This document shows positions 29,354 to 38,219 of a stretch of 64,000 nucleotides of DNA, piece by piece (position 1 is the stretch's first letter; every line of letters starts with the position of its first letter). A program made the position numbers and the translations under genes. The stretch is from assembly GCF_007558815.1 (NCBI RefSeq), contig NZ_VLTJ01000042.1:124001-188000 (forward strand). Reading direction: 5' to 3'. This DNA comes from Verticiella sediminum. Lineage in GTDB: Bacteria > Pseudomonadota > Gammaproteobacteria > Burkholderiales > Burkholderiaceae_B. The notes beneath the pieces were generated by a model. The model saw only the letters and a program-made list of their open reading frames with translations, did not search any database and was not told where the DNA came from.

Positions 29354-30262
29354 ATGCGCAGCACTGCTTCCGTCCTCGTCGGCACCTCGTCGTTTGCCGA
29401 TCGCAACCTCGTGGCCACCGGGCGCTTCTACCCGCCCGCCCTGCCCGCGGCCCAGCGCCTGGCCTACTATGCCAGCCAGTTCCCCGTGGTCGAGATCGAT
29501 TCGAGCTACTACGCCCTGCCCGCGCCCAGTGCGGCGCACGGCTGGGCCAGCCGCTCGCCGGACGGCTTCACCATCAACGTCAAGGCGTTTCGCGCCTTCA
29601 CCGGCCACCAGACACCGCTCTCGGCACTGCCCGCGGAACTGCGCGCCGAACTTCCCGCCGAACAGCAGGTGACCTTCATGAACCGCATGCCCGGCGACGT
29701 GCGCGACGAACTCTGGCGGCGCTTTCAGCTCGCCCTGGAGCCGCTGCGCCTATCGGGTCGCCTGGGCACGGTGCTGTTCCAGTTTCCGGCATGGATACAG
29801 GCGAACGCCGCGGGCGAAGCGCTGGTGCGCTACAGCGCGAGCCGCCTGGAGGCCTGCGTGCCGGCGGTCGAGTTCCGGCATCGCAGTTGGTTCGCCGATG
29901 CGGCACGCACCGAGCGCACGCTGGGGCTGGTCCGCGACCTGGGCGCCGTGCACGTCGTGGTCGACCAGCCCGCGGGCTTCGAGGATGCCGTCCCGGCCGT
30001 GTGGGCCGCCACCCACGACGAGTACGCCATGCTGCGGCTGCACGGCCGCAATGCGGCGGGCTGGCGGCGCGGCGCCGGTGGATCGTCCGAGCGCTTCGAC
30101 TATGTCTACAGCCCCGACGAACTGGCCGAACTGGCGCGCCAGGCGCAGCAGCTAGCCCGCCTCGCCCGCCGCACGCACGTCGTGTTCAACACCAATCGCG
30201 AGGATCAGGGCGTGGTGAACGCCCGGGCCTTCGAGCAGGCACTGGCCGAGCTCGCCCGATGA
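29354..30262 (+). CDS. DUF72 (YecE-like) protein
   Basis: A 302-residue TIM-barrel protein of the DUF72 family: VLVGTSSFADRN, FPVVEIDSSYYALP, FTINVKAFRAFTGH, LGTVLFQFPAWI, VEFRHRSWF and FNTNREDQGVVNA. The biochemical role of the family is unknown. Divergent from the helicase gene (117 bases between). Start taken at MRSTASVLVG. Confidence 0.9.
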   Translation: MRSTASVLVGTSSFADRNLVATGRFYPPALPAAQRLAYYASQFPVVEIDSSYYALPAPSAAHGWASRSPDGFTINVKAFRAFTGHQTPLSALPAELRAELPAEQQVTFMNRMPGDVRDELWRRFQLALEPLRLSGRLGTVLFQFPAWIQANAAGEALVRYSASRLEACVPAVEFRHRSWFADAARTERTLGLVRDLGAVHVVVDQPAGFEDAVPAVWAATHDEYAMLRLHGRNAAGWRRGAGGSSERFDYVYSPDELAELARQAQQLARLARRTHVVFNTNREDQGVVNARAFEQALAELAR

Positions 30263-30357
30263 GCCCGCCGACGGCGCCCGGACGGCCTAGGGCTGTGAAC
30301 GCTAAGGCCCTAGAATGATTGCCGGCATCCTTTTCGCACCGCACAAGGAGTTTTCGC

Positions 30358-30918
30358 ATGCCCGAGTTGCACACCATCATCTGCAGCACCCGGCCCGGCC
30401 GCGTCGGCGCCGCCGTCGGCGACTGGTTCCATGGCTACGCACAGGCCCACGGCAAGTTCGACTGCGTACGGGTCGACCTGGCCGAGGTGGCGCTGCCCAT
30501 CTTCGACGAGCCCTACCACCCGCGTCTGCAGAAGTACCAGCACGAGCACACCAAGCGCTGGAGCGCCAGCGTGGCCTCGGCCGACGCGTTCGTGTTCGTG
30601 ACCCCCGAATACAACTTCGGCCCGCCGCCGGCGCTGCTGAACGCCCTGAACTATCTCTACAACGAGTGGAACTACAAGCCCGCCGCGTTCGTGAGCTACG
30701 GCGGCGTCTCGGGCGGCATGCGCGCGGTCGAGCGCGAGAAGAGCACCCTCACCACCCTGAAGATGGTGCCGCTGATGGAGGCCGTCACCGTGGTCGATGT
30801 CGCCAAGCACCTGGACGCGGACAAGCGCTTCGCCCCGGCCCAGATCCACACCGATTCGGCCAAGGCCCTGCTCGACGAACTGCTGCGCTGGAGCAACGCG
30901 CTGGGCACCCTGCGCTGA
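30358..30918 (+). CDS. NADPH-dependent FMN reductase family protein
   Basis: Flavodoxin-like oxidoreductase of 186 residues: phosphate loop IICSTRPGRVGAAV, VFVTPEYNFGPPPALLNALNYL (flavin-binding TPEYN) and VSYGGVSGGMRAVE. Resembles azoreductase/quinone-reductase type flavoenzymes. AAGGAG lies 9 bases before the ATG. It is convergent with the large secreted protein gene, separated by a hairpin-forming repeat. Confidence 0.92.
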   Translation: MPELHTIICSTRPGRVGAAVGDWFHGYAQAHGKFDCVRVDLAEVALPIFDEPYHPRLQKYQHEHTKRWSASVASADAFVFVTPEYNFGPPPALLNALNYLYNEWNYKPAAFVSYGGVSGGMRAVEREKSTLTTLKMVPLMEAVTVVDVAKHLDADKRFAPAQIHTDSAKALLDELLRWSNALGTLR

Positions 30919-30928
30919 GGGGAAACGT

Positions 30929-30976
30929 CCCCCACGCTCACTGCCCCCGAGGGGGCTTCAGCCTCCTTCGGGCGGC
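30929..30976. repeat. left copy of a GC-rich inverted repeat
   Basis: Begins CCCCCACGCTCACTG, contains the hairpin CCCCCGAGGGGG and ends CTTCAGCCTCCTTCGGGCGG. Except for a missing block of about ten bases it is the reverse complement of the element at 33585-33644. It lies between two convergent genes, where the hairpin can act as a terminator. Similar elements are widespread between genes in Burkholderiales. Confidence 0.75.
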
Positions 30977-30983
30977 ATGACGC

Positions 30984-33569
30984 TCAAAAGGGGGAACGGG
31001 GCGGCGCCGGCTCCGCGTCGGCGCGGGTGGGCCGGCTGGGTAATACGCTCGACGGTGCGCCGGCGCGTGGGCGCGCGGCGGCGCTGGCCAGTTCGGCCAC
31101 CGGCCCGGCCGGGGTGCTCGCGGCGCCGTCCGCTGTCGAAGCCTCGCGCACAGCCGCCTCGGCCGCGGCCTGTGTGCTCTGCACCGGGCTTTCCGGCACT
31201 GCGACAGCCGGCAAGTCGGACGAGGCGGCGGGAGTGAGCGCGGGCGCCGGCTCCGGCCCGGGCGCAGCCGACGCCGAACGCAGCGGAAAGCGCATCCACG
31301 GCGCGGCCCGCTCGTCCTGCCCCACGCCTGGCCGTGACCAGTCGCAGACGCCCTGCGGAAAGATGCGCTGCAGGCGCTCCCATTGTTCCGGGCTGGGCGG
31401 CTCGGGGTACAGCGCGGCATCGAGCGGATGCAGGCGGCACTTGAGCACGTCGCCGGCCAGCGGGGCGCCCGCGGCCACGTGCGGCGAGGATGGTGCCGGA
31501 TAGAGGCTGGCGCAGCGGCCCGACAAGGCGTTCATGTCTTCCGCCACGGGCACCGGCTCGGCCTCGCGCGTCATGCACACGTCGGTCAGCCCCGCCGGAC
31601 GGTGCCGGAGCACCTTCTCGGCGGGCGGGTCTTGGCTGTGATCGGCGGCGATGGCCGTCAGCCAGGCATCCATCTCGGCCAGCGCGCGCCGCAGCAAGGG
31701 GCTGGCGGTGGAGTACAGGCCGTAGCGCGCATCCTCGACGAACATCACCTGGTTGCCGGCCTTGGCCGAGGTGCCGGCCAGCCGCGAGCGCATGGCAAAG
31801 GAGTGATAGCGCAGGTGCATGTCGCCGTTGGGCAGGTCGTCGGTATAAGCCCGATAGTCGATGATCGGAATCGACGCCAGCCCGCCGCGCCCGGTCAGCA
31901 GCCCGGCCCCGTAGGCCGCGGCCAGCGCCTGGGGCGCGCCGTACGAACGCGCCTCGGTGGGCAGGCCGTGCTCGTCGTAGCCGCCGATCTTCTCGTTCAG
32001 GTCGAGGAACTGCTCGAACGTGATGACGCCGCCCTTGAGCGCCTGCAGGCCGTATTGCACGCCCACGTTGTCCAGTGGACGCAGGGCCACGCCGCTGGTC
32101 GGATCGCGCCCGAAATAGTTGACGCCGTGCGAGAACACATCCACCCGCACGCCGCCCGGATTGGTCTTGGCGTCGAACAGCAGGTTGCGGGGCAGCACCT
32201 CCGGCACGATGCCGGTCGCAGCGATCCGCTTGACGCCGCGTTCGATATCCTGGTTCGCGAGGGTGGCCAGGTTCGCCACGCCCGCCACTGCGCGCTGCTG
32301 CTCGGGGCTGAACGACGCGGCATCCTCGCGCGCGAAATACCGCCGCATCGAATGCAGATCGGCCAGCATGGTGACGGTGGACAGCAGGTCCGGGAAGCTG
32401 CATCCGGGAATGATGCCGTCGAGCAGCCCGGGATAATTGTCGGCGATGAAGTGCTGCTGGTAGGAGCCGCCCGAGCAGCCCCAGCCGATCGTGAACAGCG
32501 GCACGCCGAAGGTGGTGATGAAGCGCGCCTTGACCATCGCCATGGTCTCGGCGGCGAGCACCTCGTTGCAGTTGTTGCCGAACACGTTGAGCGAGGACGA
32601 AGCGATCGCGTAGCCCTGTTCGATCAGGTGCGAATTGAGCACGTCGCCGACGCTGGCCCCCTGGCGGTACCAGCCGCCGTTGCAACCGCCGCCGAAGGCG
32701 AAGATCAGGCGGTTGTTCCAGCCCGGCCAGCTATGGAACGGCGTGACCTCGGGATCGGCATAGGGATCGTGCAACGCGGCGATCTGGTAGATCGCGCGGT
32801 TCGCCGTCCCCGTCTGCAGGCGGACGATGTAGCGGATGGTCTTGCCCTCGCGCTCCAGGGTCGCGACATCGGCGGGCGGCGCATCGCCGGCGGGCAAGGG
32901 CCTGAGCACCGGGCCGCCCGCGCCGGACGGCCGGTAGTAGTAGTCCACCCGGGTCGTGATGCTGCAGTCCGCGTCCAGGGGCGCCCCCAGGCGTGTGCCG
33001 CCCGGCAGCGCGAACTCGTCGGTCTGGCAGATGAAGGGCTTCTCCCGGGGGCCTGCGAACAGCGGCCCGCTGATCGGGTGATTGACCAGCGTCAGCGCAC
33101 CGGCGCGCCGGCCGTTGACCCGCACCTCGAGCTGCGCGGAGCCCACCTGCAGGCCGGTCAGGCGGGCGATCAGTTGACCATCGCGGGAACTGACAAAATG
33201 CCGGGTGATGTCGGTGTCGCCCAAGCGCACTTCGATATCGCCCGGAGCATAGGGTGCGGGTACCGGCACTCTGACGAGCACATCGCCGCCGCTCACCATG
33301 TCGGCGCGCGAGGACAGCACTTCGGGGCGGATGGCGAGCGCCATCGGCACATCGCGATCGCGGCTCGTCGGCCCGGCCCACGGTTCGTCGAACGTCAGGT
33401 CCAGACCGCCCGGCAGCACCAGCAGGCTCTCGCCGCTCGCATTGGCCGGCGGCTGGGCACCCGCCGCGTTCGCCGACGACTGCGCCAGCGCCGGCAAGGC
33501 ACCGAGCGCGATCAGGCAACCGGCCACCCACCGCGTGCAGCACGCGAATGCGACCCGCGCTGCACGCAT
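30984..33569 (-). CDS. large secreted alpha/beta-hydrolase-like protein (resembles DUF6351)
   Basis: An 861-residue exported protein with a signal peptide (cleavage near LPALAQSS). Residues about 45-160 look like a beta-sandwich; the central part has an alpha/beta-hydrolase look: LIFAFGGGCNGGWYRQG and the nucleophile elbow GWGCSGGSYQQHF (Ser366), with many cysteines. It recalls the DUF6351 proteins of betaproteobacteria, whose substrates are unknown; I assign this from memory. The last 110 residues are a low-complexity Ala/Pro/Ser tail. CGGAGG precedes the ATG and borders directly on one arm of an inverted repeat. Single-gene unit. Confidence 0.8.
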   Translation of the reverse strand: MRAARVAFACCTRWVAGCLIALGALPALAQSSANAAGAQPPANASGESLLVLPGGLDLTFDEPWAGPTSRDRDVPMALAIRPEVLSSRADMVSGGDVLVRVPVPAPYAPGDIEVRLGDTDITRHFVSSRDGQLIARLTGLQVGSAQLEVRVNGRRAGALTLVNHPISGPLFAGPREKPFICQTDEFALPGGTRLGAPLDADCSITTRVDYYYRPSGAGGPVLRPLPAGDAPPADVATLEREGKTIRYIVRLQTGTANRAIYQIAALHDPYADPEVTPFHSWPGWNNRLIFAFGGGCNGGWYRQGASVGDVLNSHLIEQGYAIASSSLNVFGNNCNEVLAAETMAMVKARFITTFGVPLFTIGWGCSGGSYQQHFIADNYPGLLDGIIPGCSFPDLLSTVTMLADLHSMRRYFAREDAASFSPEQQRAVAGVANLATLANQDIERGVKRIAATGIVPEVLPRNLLFDAKTNPGGVRVDVFSHGVNYFGRDPTSGVALRPLDNVGVQYGLQALKGGVITFEQFLDLNEKIGGYDEHGLPTEARSYGAPQALAAAYGAGLLTGRGGLASIPIIDYRAYTDDLPNGDMHLRYHSFAMRSRLAGTSAKAGNQVMFVEDARYGLYSTASPLLRRALAEMDAWLTAIAADHSQDPPAEKVLRHRPAGLTDVCMTREAEPVPVAEDMNALSGRCASLYPAPSSPHVAAGAPLAGDVLKCRLHPLDAALYPEPPSPEQWERLQRIFPQGVCDWSRPGVGQDERAAPWMRFPLRSASAAPGPEPAPALTPAASSDLPAVAVPESPVQSTQAAAEAAVREASTADGAASTPAGPVAELASAAARPRAGAPSSVLPSRPTRADAEPAPPRSPF

Positions 33570-33584
33570 CTCAGCCTCCGAACG

Positions 33585-33644
33585 GCCGCCCGAAGGAGGC
33601 TGAAGCCCCCTCGGGCGGCAGCGAACGCAGTGAGCGTGGGGGCC
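33585..33644. repeat. right copy of the GC-rich inverted repeat
   Basis: GCCGCCCGAAGGAGGCTGAA followed by the GCCCCCTCGGGCGGC hairpin and GCGAACGCAGTGAGCGTGGG. It is the reverse complement of the element at 30929-30976 and lies 15 bases upstream of the secreted protein's start codon, so the two copies bracket that gene in opposite orientation. Confidence 0.75.
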
Positions 33645-33722
33645 GTTCCACTTCAGTTGTCCATGACGCTGCGCACCACCCCGACGTATGACACTGCGAC
33701 GATGCGATCCAGGGCACAGCGG

Positions 33723-33789
33723 AGCCGGCTTTGCCGGTCCGCCAGTGCCGCCCCCTTGAGGGGGCGCGCGTCAGCGCGTAGGGGGTGGG
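33723..33789. repeat. second type of intergenic palindromic repeat
   Basis: Contains AGCCGGCTTTGCCGG followed by GCCCCCTTGAGGGGGC and a GCGCG-TCA-GCGCG segment ending in GGGGGTGGG. Three nested short palindromes in 67 bases, different from the flanking repeat but of the same GC-rich style. It lies at the 3' end of the OpgC-like gene and may terminate its transcript. Confidence 0.6.
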
Positions 33790-33796
33790 TTTCACT

Positions 33797-35008
33797 TCAG
33801 TGTCGGCGCTCGCGCGGCAGCGCACACGTCTGGGGGGCGGCGGCCGGCACGCTGGCGGGCACCGGGCGCGCCAACCGGCCGGCCGGCGCCCCGAGGCCGC
33901 TGCGATACTGCCGCCATTGCTCGGCCGTCCAGCCCAGGGCGAGCAGCGCGGCGATGGCCACCACGTCGGCCAGCAGCCCCTGGGGCCACGCCGGTTGCAC
34001 CCCGCCGGACAGGGCGTATGCCATGGCTTCGGCCATGATGGAAATCACCGCGCCTCCCACGAAACAGATCAGCCCGTTCTTGCCGACCAGCGCCACCAGC
34101 CTCAGGCGGACGAACAGCTTGTCGAACCAGCCGCGCCTGACGGCAAGGTAGGTCAGCCAGCTAAGGGCGAGGAAGTTGATGACACGAACCGCCGATGCGT
34201 TGGGCTTGGAGAACGTCTGCAGGCCATTCTCGAGCCACGTCGAAAGAAAGATCGACCGCAGGCTCTCATGATAGGAGAAAAGCGAGGTGATGGCACCGGC
34301 GATGCAGATCGCGATCGCCAGGCCGAGCAATACCCGGCGCCCATGCCCCTGCGGCCGCTCGGCAAGCTCCGGGTACAGGCCGGCGATGAGCCCCACGACG
34401 AACACGACCTGCCAGGCGAACGGGTTGAAGGACCAGTGCGGGATGGTGGTGGTGGGCAGGTAGGAGCCGAGCCAGGGCGCCAGCAGCCACAGGCCGATGC
34501 TCGCGGCCAGCAGCCAGGTCCACGAGCGCATCGCCAGGCGGATCGCCAGGGGCGCCATCAGCGCAAAGAAGGCGTACATCGGCAGGATGTCGGCGAGGAA
34601 GGGCTGACGCGCCAGGAACACCACCTCGAGCAGGCTGCGCCACGGCGCAGCGATGAAATCCTTCGCCTCCGAAGCGCCCAGCGAGGGGGTCTGCAATTGC
34701 CAGCGCATGAGCAGGCAGCCGGCGACGAACATCAGGACCGCAAGCAGCAGGAAGGCCCGATAGATCTCCCATGAGCGGCGCCAGAAGCGGCGATCGGCTT
34801 CGCGCTGGCTTCGCTTGCGCAGGATGCCGGTGTAGGCGATGGCCGTCACGACGCCGGCCAGGAAGACGAAGACTTCCGTGGCGTCCGCGATGGCGAAGTT
34901 GCGCAGCGTGGTCCAGGCAAACACGCTGCCCGAAATATGGTCGACGACGATGAAGATCAGGACGAGGCCGCGAAAGACATCGATCTCCAGGGAACGTTGG
35001 TTTTTCAT
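33797..35008 (-). CDS. OpgC-like acyltransferase-type membrane protein
   Basis: A 403-residue inner-membrane protein with about ten helices. The first helix reads EIDVFRGLVLIFIVVDHI, the D-x-x-R-G-x-x-x...D-H pattern of the OpgC/acyltransferase-3-like family that decorates periplasmic glucans, in which Asp/His pairs are conserved. Start at MKNQRSLEIDVF; a longer frame upstream has no family similarity. The tail after WRQYRSGLG is Pro/Ala-rich. The substrate is unknown, and no glucan synthesis genes are near. Confidence 0.8.
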   Translation of the reverse strand: MKNQRSLEIDVFRGLVLIFIVVDHISGSVFAWTTLRNFAIADATEVFVFLAGVVTAIAYTGILRKRSQREADRRFWRRSWEIYRAFLLLAVLMFVAGCLLMRWQLQTPSLGASEAKDFIAAPWRSLLEVVFLARQPFLADILPMYAFFALMAPLAIRLAMRSWTWLLAASIGLWLLAPWLGSYLPTTTIPHWSFNPFAWQVVFVVGLIAGLYPELAERPQGHGRRVLLGLAIAICIAGAITSLFSYHESLRSIFLSTWLENGLQTFSKPNASAVRVINFLALSWLTYLAVRRGWFDKLFVRLRLVALVGKNGLICFVGGAVISIMAEAMAYALSGGVQPAWPQGLLADVVAIAALLALGWTAEQWRQYRSGLGAPAGRLARPVPASVPAAAPQTCALPRERRH

Positions 35009-35377
35009 GGCAATAGGGGGGCCGCACAGGCGGGCCAGGGATGACCAGGTCAATGTAAGCGGGGGGCGAGCATAACCTGCCTGACAGTTCGCGACCCGAT
35101 GTAATGCGGGAATACCCGCAGGATCGATGCCACCGCAAGCGCCATCCGGCCCCACTTCCCTATGGAACCACGGCCGCGCAGCACGCCGACGGTTGCGGTT
35201 TGATACAGGCCGACCGGGAATATTCAGTCACAAAATCAAATACTTGAAAGGCTGCTGGCGCCGACGATGGCGCTGGTCCGGGCACACGGGTTGCTTGAAC
35301 CCATGCCAAGCCGATCATGACGGCGATGCAAGCAAGCCCCCACGCAAGGCTCCCTATACAACACACAGGAGAATTCC
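35009..35377. other. intergenic region between the OpgC-like and DUF2383 genes
   Basis: Divergent promoter region of 369 bases, lower in G+C near 35200-35260. The only clear structure is a stem-loop TGCGGG-AATA-CCCGCA at 35105-35120. I found no convincing gene, and no well-spaced -35/-10 pair. Confidence 0.5.
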
Positions 35378-35830
35378 ATGTCCGACCAAATCGTCAAGAC
35401 GCTGAACCATCTGATCGAAACCTCCAAGAACGGTGAAAAGGGCTTTCTGGCCGCTTCGGAGGATGCCAAGAACCCCGAACTCAAAGCCTTGTTGAGCAAG
35501 CGCTCGCAGGAATGCGCCAGCGCCGCCACGGAGTTGCAGGCAGTGGTGTCCCGCCTGGGCGGCAAGCCGGAGGACAGCGGCACTGTCACCGGCGCCATGC
35601 ACCGCGGCTGGGTCAATCTGAAGGCGGCAGTCGCAGGCCGGGAGGACAAGGCCGTCCTCGAGGAATGCGAACGCGGCGAGGACCATGCCAAGGCCGAATA
35701 CCAGAAAGCCCTGAACGAGGCGGCCCTGCCCGAAGATATCCGCCAACTCGTGCAGCGCCAGTACGACGGCGTGTTGCGCAACCATGACCAGATCAAGGCG
35801 CTGCGCGACCAGGAACGGGCTCGCGGCTGA
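35378..35830 (+). CDS. PA2169-type four-helix-bundle protein (DUF2383)
   Basis: A 150-residue cytosolic helical protein of the DUF2383 family, a ferritin-like four-helix bundle without an obvious diiron site: VKTLNHLIETSKNGEKGFLAAS, HRGWVNLKAAVAGREDKAVLEECERGEDHAKAEY and LVQRQYDGVLRNHDQIKALRD. Often linked to stress or stationary-phase expression; exact function unknown. CACAGGAG lies before the ATG. Confidence 0.9.
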   Translation: MSDQIVKTLNHLIETSKNGEKGFLAASEDAKNPELKALLSKRSQECASAATELQAVVSRLGGKPEDSGTVTGAMHRGWVNLKAAVAGREDKAVLEECERGEDHAKAEYQKALNEAALPEDIRQLVQRQYDGVLRNHDQIKALRDQERARG

Positions 35831-36003
35831 ACTGGCCGCAGCGCATACCCAGGGCTCGGACGGCCCCGGGGCGCGGTCCACCCGGGCGCGGCCTGGCTGC
35901 AGTAAGGTAGCGCTACGCCTTTTACTGCGCCGCCCCGCGAGGCCCCCGGCTCGGGTCGTCACGCCGGAAAACCCGGTGAGAATGGAAGGAAAAAGCGGGA
36001 AAG

Positions 36004-36054
36004 AAAAACGGCGCCGAGAGGCGCCGATCGAAAGGGCCGGCGCTTGCGCCGGCC
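36004..36054 (-). terminator. tandem hairpins with T-run after the YeaQ-like gene
   Basis: Read on the minus strand: GGCCGGCGC-AA-GCGCCGGCC, then GGCGCC-TCTC-GGCGCC followed by GTTTTTC. The second hairpin with its T-run is a good intrinsic terminator for the small membrane protein gene; the first may reinforce it. Confidence 0.75.
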
Positions 36055-36096
36055 TTGCCGTTTGCCCCTGCGTGGGGGCGCGGCGTCTGAAACGGT

Positions 36097-36345
36097 TCAG
36101 CTACGCTTGCGGATCAACCCGACAATGCCGAGCACGATGATCGCCCCGACGATGGAGGCGATCCATCCCGGCGCCTCGCCTGGGCCATACCATCCCAGGG
36201 CCTGGCCGAGATAGCCGGCGATGAGCGCGCCGACGATACCGAGTATGCAGGTGAGCACGATGCCCATCTTCTGCTCGCCCGGCATGATGGCCCGCGCGAT
36301 CAAGCCCACGATCAAACCCACGACGATCATCACGATGAAACTCAT
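36097..36345 (-). CDS. GlsB/YeaQ/YmgE-family small membrane protein
   Basis: An 82-residue protein with three hydrophobic helices and the family motifs GLIVGLIARAIMPG, ILGIVGALIAGYLG and SIVGAIIVLGIVGLIRKRS (transglycosylase-associated protein family). Members are induced by stress. Ribosome site GGGAGG lies close to the ATG; a strong terminator follows. Confidence 0.93.
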   Translation of the reverse strand: MSFIVMIVVGLIVGLIARAIMPGEQKMGIVLTCILGIVGALIAGYLGQALGWYGPGEAPGWIASIVGAIIVLGIVGLIRKRS

Positions 36346-36432
36346 GGTGGCCTCCCAGCCGGCAGCATCCAGTGACTACCGATGATAATCAGGTTGCGCC
36401 AAAATGTGATGACATTTCGGCGGCCGTGGTAT

Positions 36433-37053
36433 TTAGCCGACACTGCCCGGCGGGCGCCGGGCTTCCGGCGTGCCGAAGGCCAGGCGTATGGCGTGATTGC
36501 GCAGATCGGGTGGCCAGGAGGCGAGCCGGTGCTCGAACTGGACCACGTCGCCGGCGAACAGCGCGCGCAACGCCTCTTCGTAGCCGGGCAGATCGCCGCC
36601 TGCGGCGAGCATGAACCGGTACGCCGCCTCCTGCGCGCGGCGCGCGGACTCCTTGGCCTCGTTGGCCTTGCGGGCATCGTCGACCAGGCGCCGCAGGGCG
36701 GCCGAAGCGCCGCCGGGCTGCGTATTGAGCCACTCCCAGTGCCGGGGCAGCAGGGTGACCTCGCGGGCGATCACGCCCAGGCGCGGACGGCCCGGGCCGC
36801 GCGGCGCCGGCGGTGGCGCTTCGGGCAAGACCGGCTCGCGCGCGGGATCCAGCCTGGCCAGCGCATCCTGCTCGGTGCCGCGCAAGTCGAGATCGAGGCG
36901 CTCGCCCGTCTCGTCGGCGTAGACCGCCACGCGCGCCTCGGGTGCACGCGCCAGATACCGTTGAACGTCCGGCACGACGTCTGCCAGCGTGCCCGCAGCG
37001 ATGCGATTCGTGCCATCGAAAGCGGTAGCGGGCATGTCTAGGGGGTAGGACAT
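36433..37053 (-). CDS. DUF2239 family protein
   Basis: A 206-residue protein of the DUF2239 family. It opens with TAFDGTNRIAAGTLADVVPDV, has RPRLGVIAREVTLLPRHWEWLNTQPGGAS in the middle (a segment that looks like a DNA-binding or ribbon-helix style region) and a helical C-terminus with YRFMLAAGGDLPGYEEALRALFAGD. Function unknown. CAGGAGT precedes the ATG. Divergent from the Fe-type SOD gene. Confidence 0.85.
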   Translation of the reverse strand: MSYPLDMPATAFDGTNRIAAGTLADVVPDVQRYLARAPEARVAVYADETGERLDLDLRGTEQDALARLDPAREPVLPEAPPPAPRGPGRPRLGVIAREVTLLPRHWEWLNTQPGGASAALRRLVDDARKANEAKESARRAQEAAYRFMLAAGGDLPGYEEALRALFAGDVVQFEHRLASWPPDLRNHAIRLAFGTPEARRPPGSVG

Positions 37054-37214
37054 GTACGACTCCTGCGAAGAGTATCGCTGGCTTTATTTTACCCGGATTT
37101 TAAAGTTTGCATAGCGCAGGGCTAGCACGGCAATCACATTGTGCCCGTATGTCTTGCCTGCGGGCTATCCTCCGCACAGCCGACGCGTAAGCGGGTATTT
37201 TTCCTAGCTCGACC

Positions 37215-37243
37215 TTGACATATTGCGGCCACGCCGATACAAC
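37215..37243 (+). promoter_or_regulatory. sigma-70 promoter of sodB
   Basis: A perfect -35 TTGACA (37215-37220), 17-base spacer, and -10 TACAAC (37238-37243), ending 93 bases before the sodB start. The strong match fits the housekeeping expression usual for Fe-SOD. Confidence 0.7.
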
Positions 37244-37336
37244 CGAGCAGACGCCGACAGCCCCCCGGCGCCGGCGCCTGCCCGTCATCGACCGCATGGC
37301 GGGCAGCGAGAATCCACAACATCAGCCGGAGTATCC

Positions 37337-37924
37337 ATGGAACACACACTGCCTCCCCTGCCGTACGCCAAGGACGCGCTCGAGCCCTACATGAGCGCCG
37401 AGACCTTCGAATACCACTATGGCAAGCATCATCAGGCCTACGTCACCAACCTGAACAAGCTGATCGTCGGCACGCCGCACGAGAACCAGGAACTGGTCGA
37501 GATCATCCGCTCCTCGCAAGGCGGTATCTTCAACAACGCCGCCCAGGTCTGGAATCACACCTTCTTCTGGTCCTGTATGAAGCCGCAAGGCGGCGGCGAG
37601 CCCGCCGGCGACCTGGCTACCGCGATCGGCAAGAAATGGGGCGATTTCGCCAAGTTCAAGGAAGCGTTCACGAACAGCGCGGTCGGCAACTTCGGTTCCG
37701 GCTGGACCTGGCTGGTGAAGAAGGCGGACGGCTCGGTTGACATCGTCAACACCAGCAACGCCGCCACCCCGCTCACCACCGGCGACGTGCCGCTGCTGAC
37801 GATCGACGTGTGGGAACACGCCTACTACATCGACCAGCGCAACGCCCGCCCGAAGTTCGTCGAGACCTTCCTCGACAAGCTCGCCAACTGGCAATTCGCG
37901 CAGGACAACTTCGCCAAGGCCTGA
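37337..37924 (+). CDS. sodB: superoxide dismutase, Fe type
   Basis: A 195-residue iron superoxide dismutase. Ligands: His in [12 protein letters not shown], His in [13 protein letters not shown], and Asp/His in [12 protein letters not shown]. The Gln in NNAAQVWNH and TSNAATPL mark the iron subtype, in contrast to the Mn-type SOD 10 kb away. Start at [11 protein letters not shown], with CCGGAG in front. A strong terminator follows directly. Confidence 0.95.
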   Translation: MEHTLPPLPYAKDALEPYMSAETFEYHYGKHHQAYVTNLNKLIVGTPHENQELVEIIRSSQGGIFNNAAQVWNHTFFWSCMKPQGGGEPAGDLATAIGKKWGDFAKFKEAFTNSAVGNFGSGWTWLVKKADGSVDIVNTSNAATPLTTGDVPLLTIDVWEHAYYIDQRNARPKFVETFLDKLANWQFAQDNFAKA

Positions 37925-37947
37925 TCCTTCAGCGAGCCTGTCTGCAA

Positions 37948-37975
37948 ACGCCCGGCCCGACCGGGCGTTTTTTTT
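37948..37975 (+). terminator. intrinsic terminator of sodB
   Basis: Stem ACGCCCGG-CCCGA-CCGGGCGT followed by TTTTTTTT, 24 bases after the sodB stop. Confidence 0.92.
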
Positions 37976-38219
37976 GCTGTCGGGCCGCTTCCAGGGCGAA
38001 ATCCGGCCCCGACGAATACGTAACAAGACTCGTCGAAAAACTTACTCAAAACTGACAGCCGAGTCGGCATTCCCCCAGGACAAAGCCGATCTGCAACGCT
38101 ACCGCGGCGACACCTGGTCATACATGACTCGATACATGACCAAACACACGCTCATGAAACACACCCGGCGCGTGGGCATACTGGTCGCTCGCAATCAGCG
38201 CAATCTTGGAGGTGTTTTC

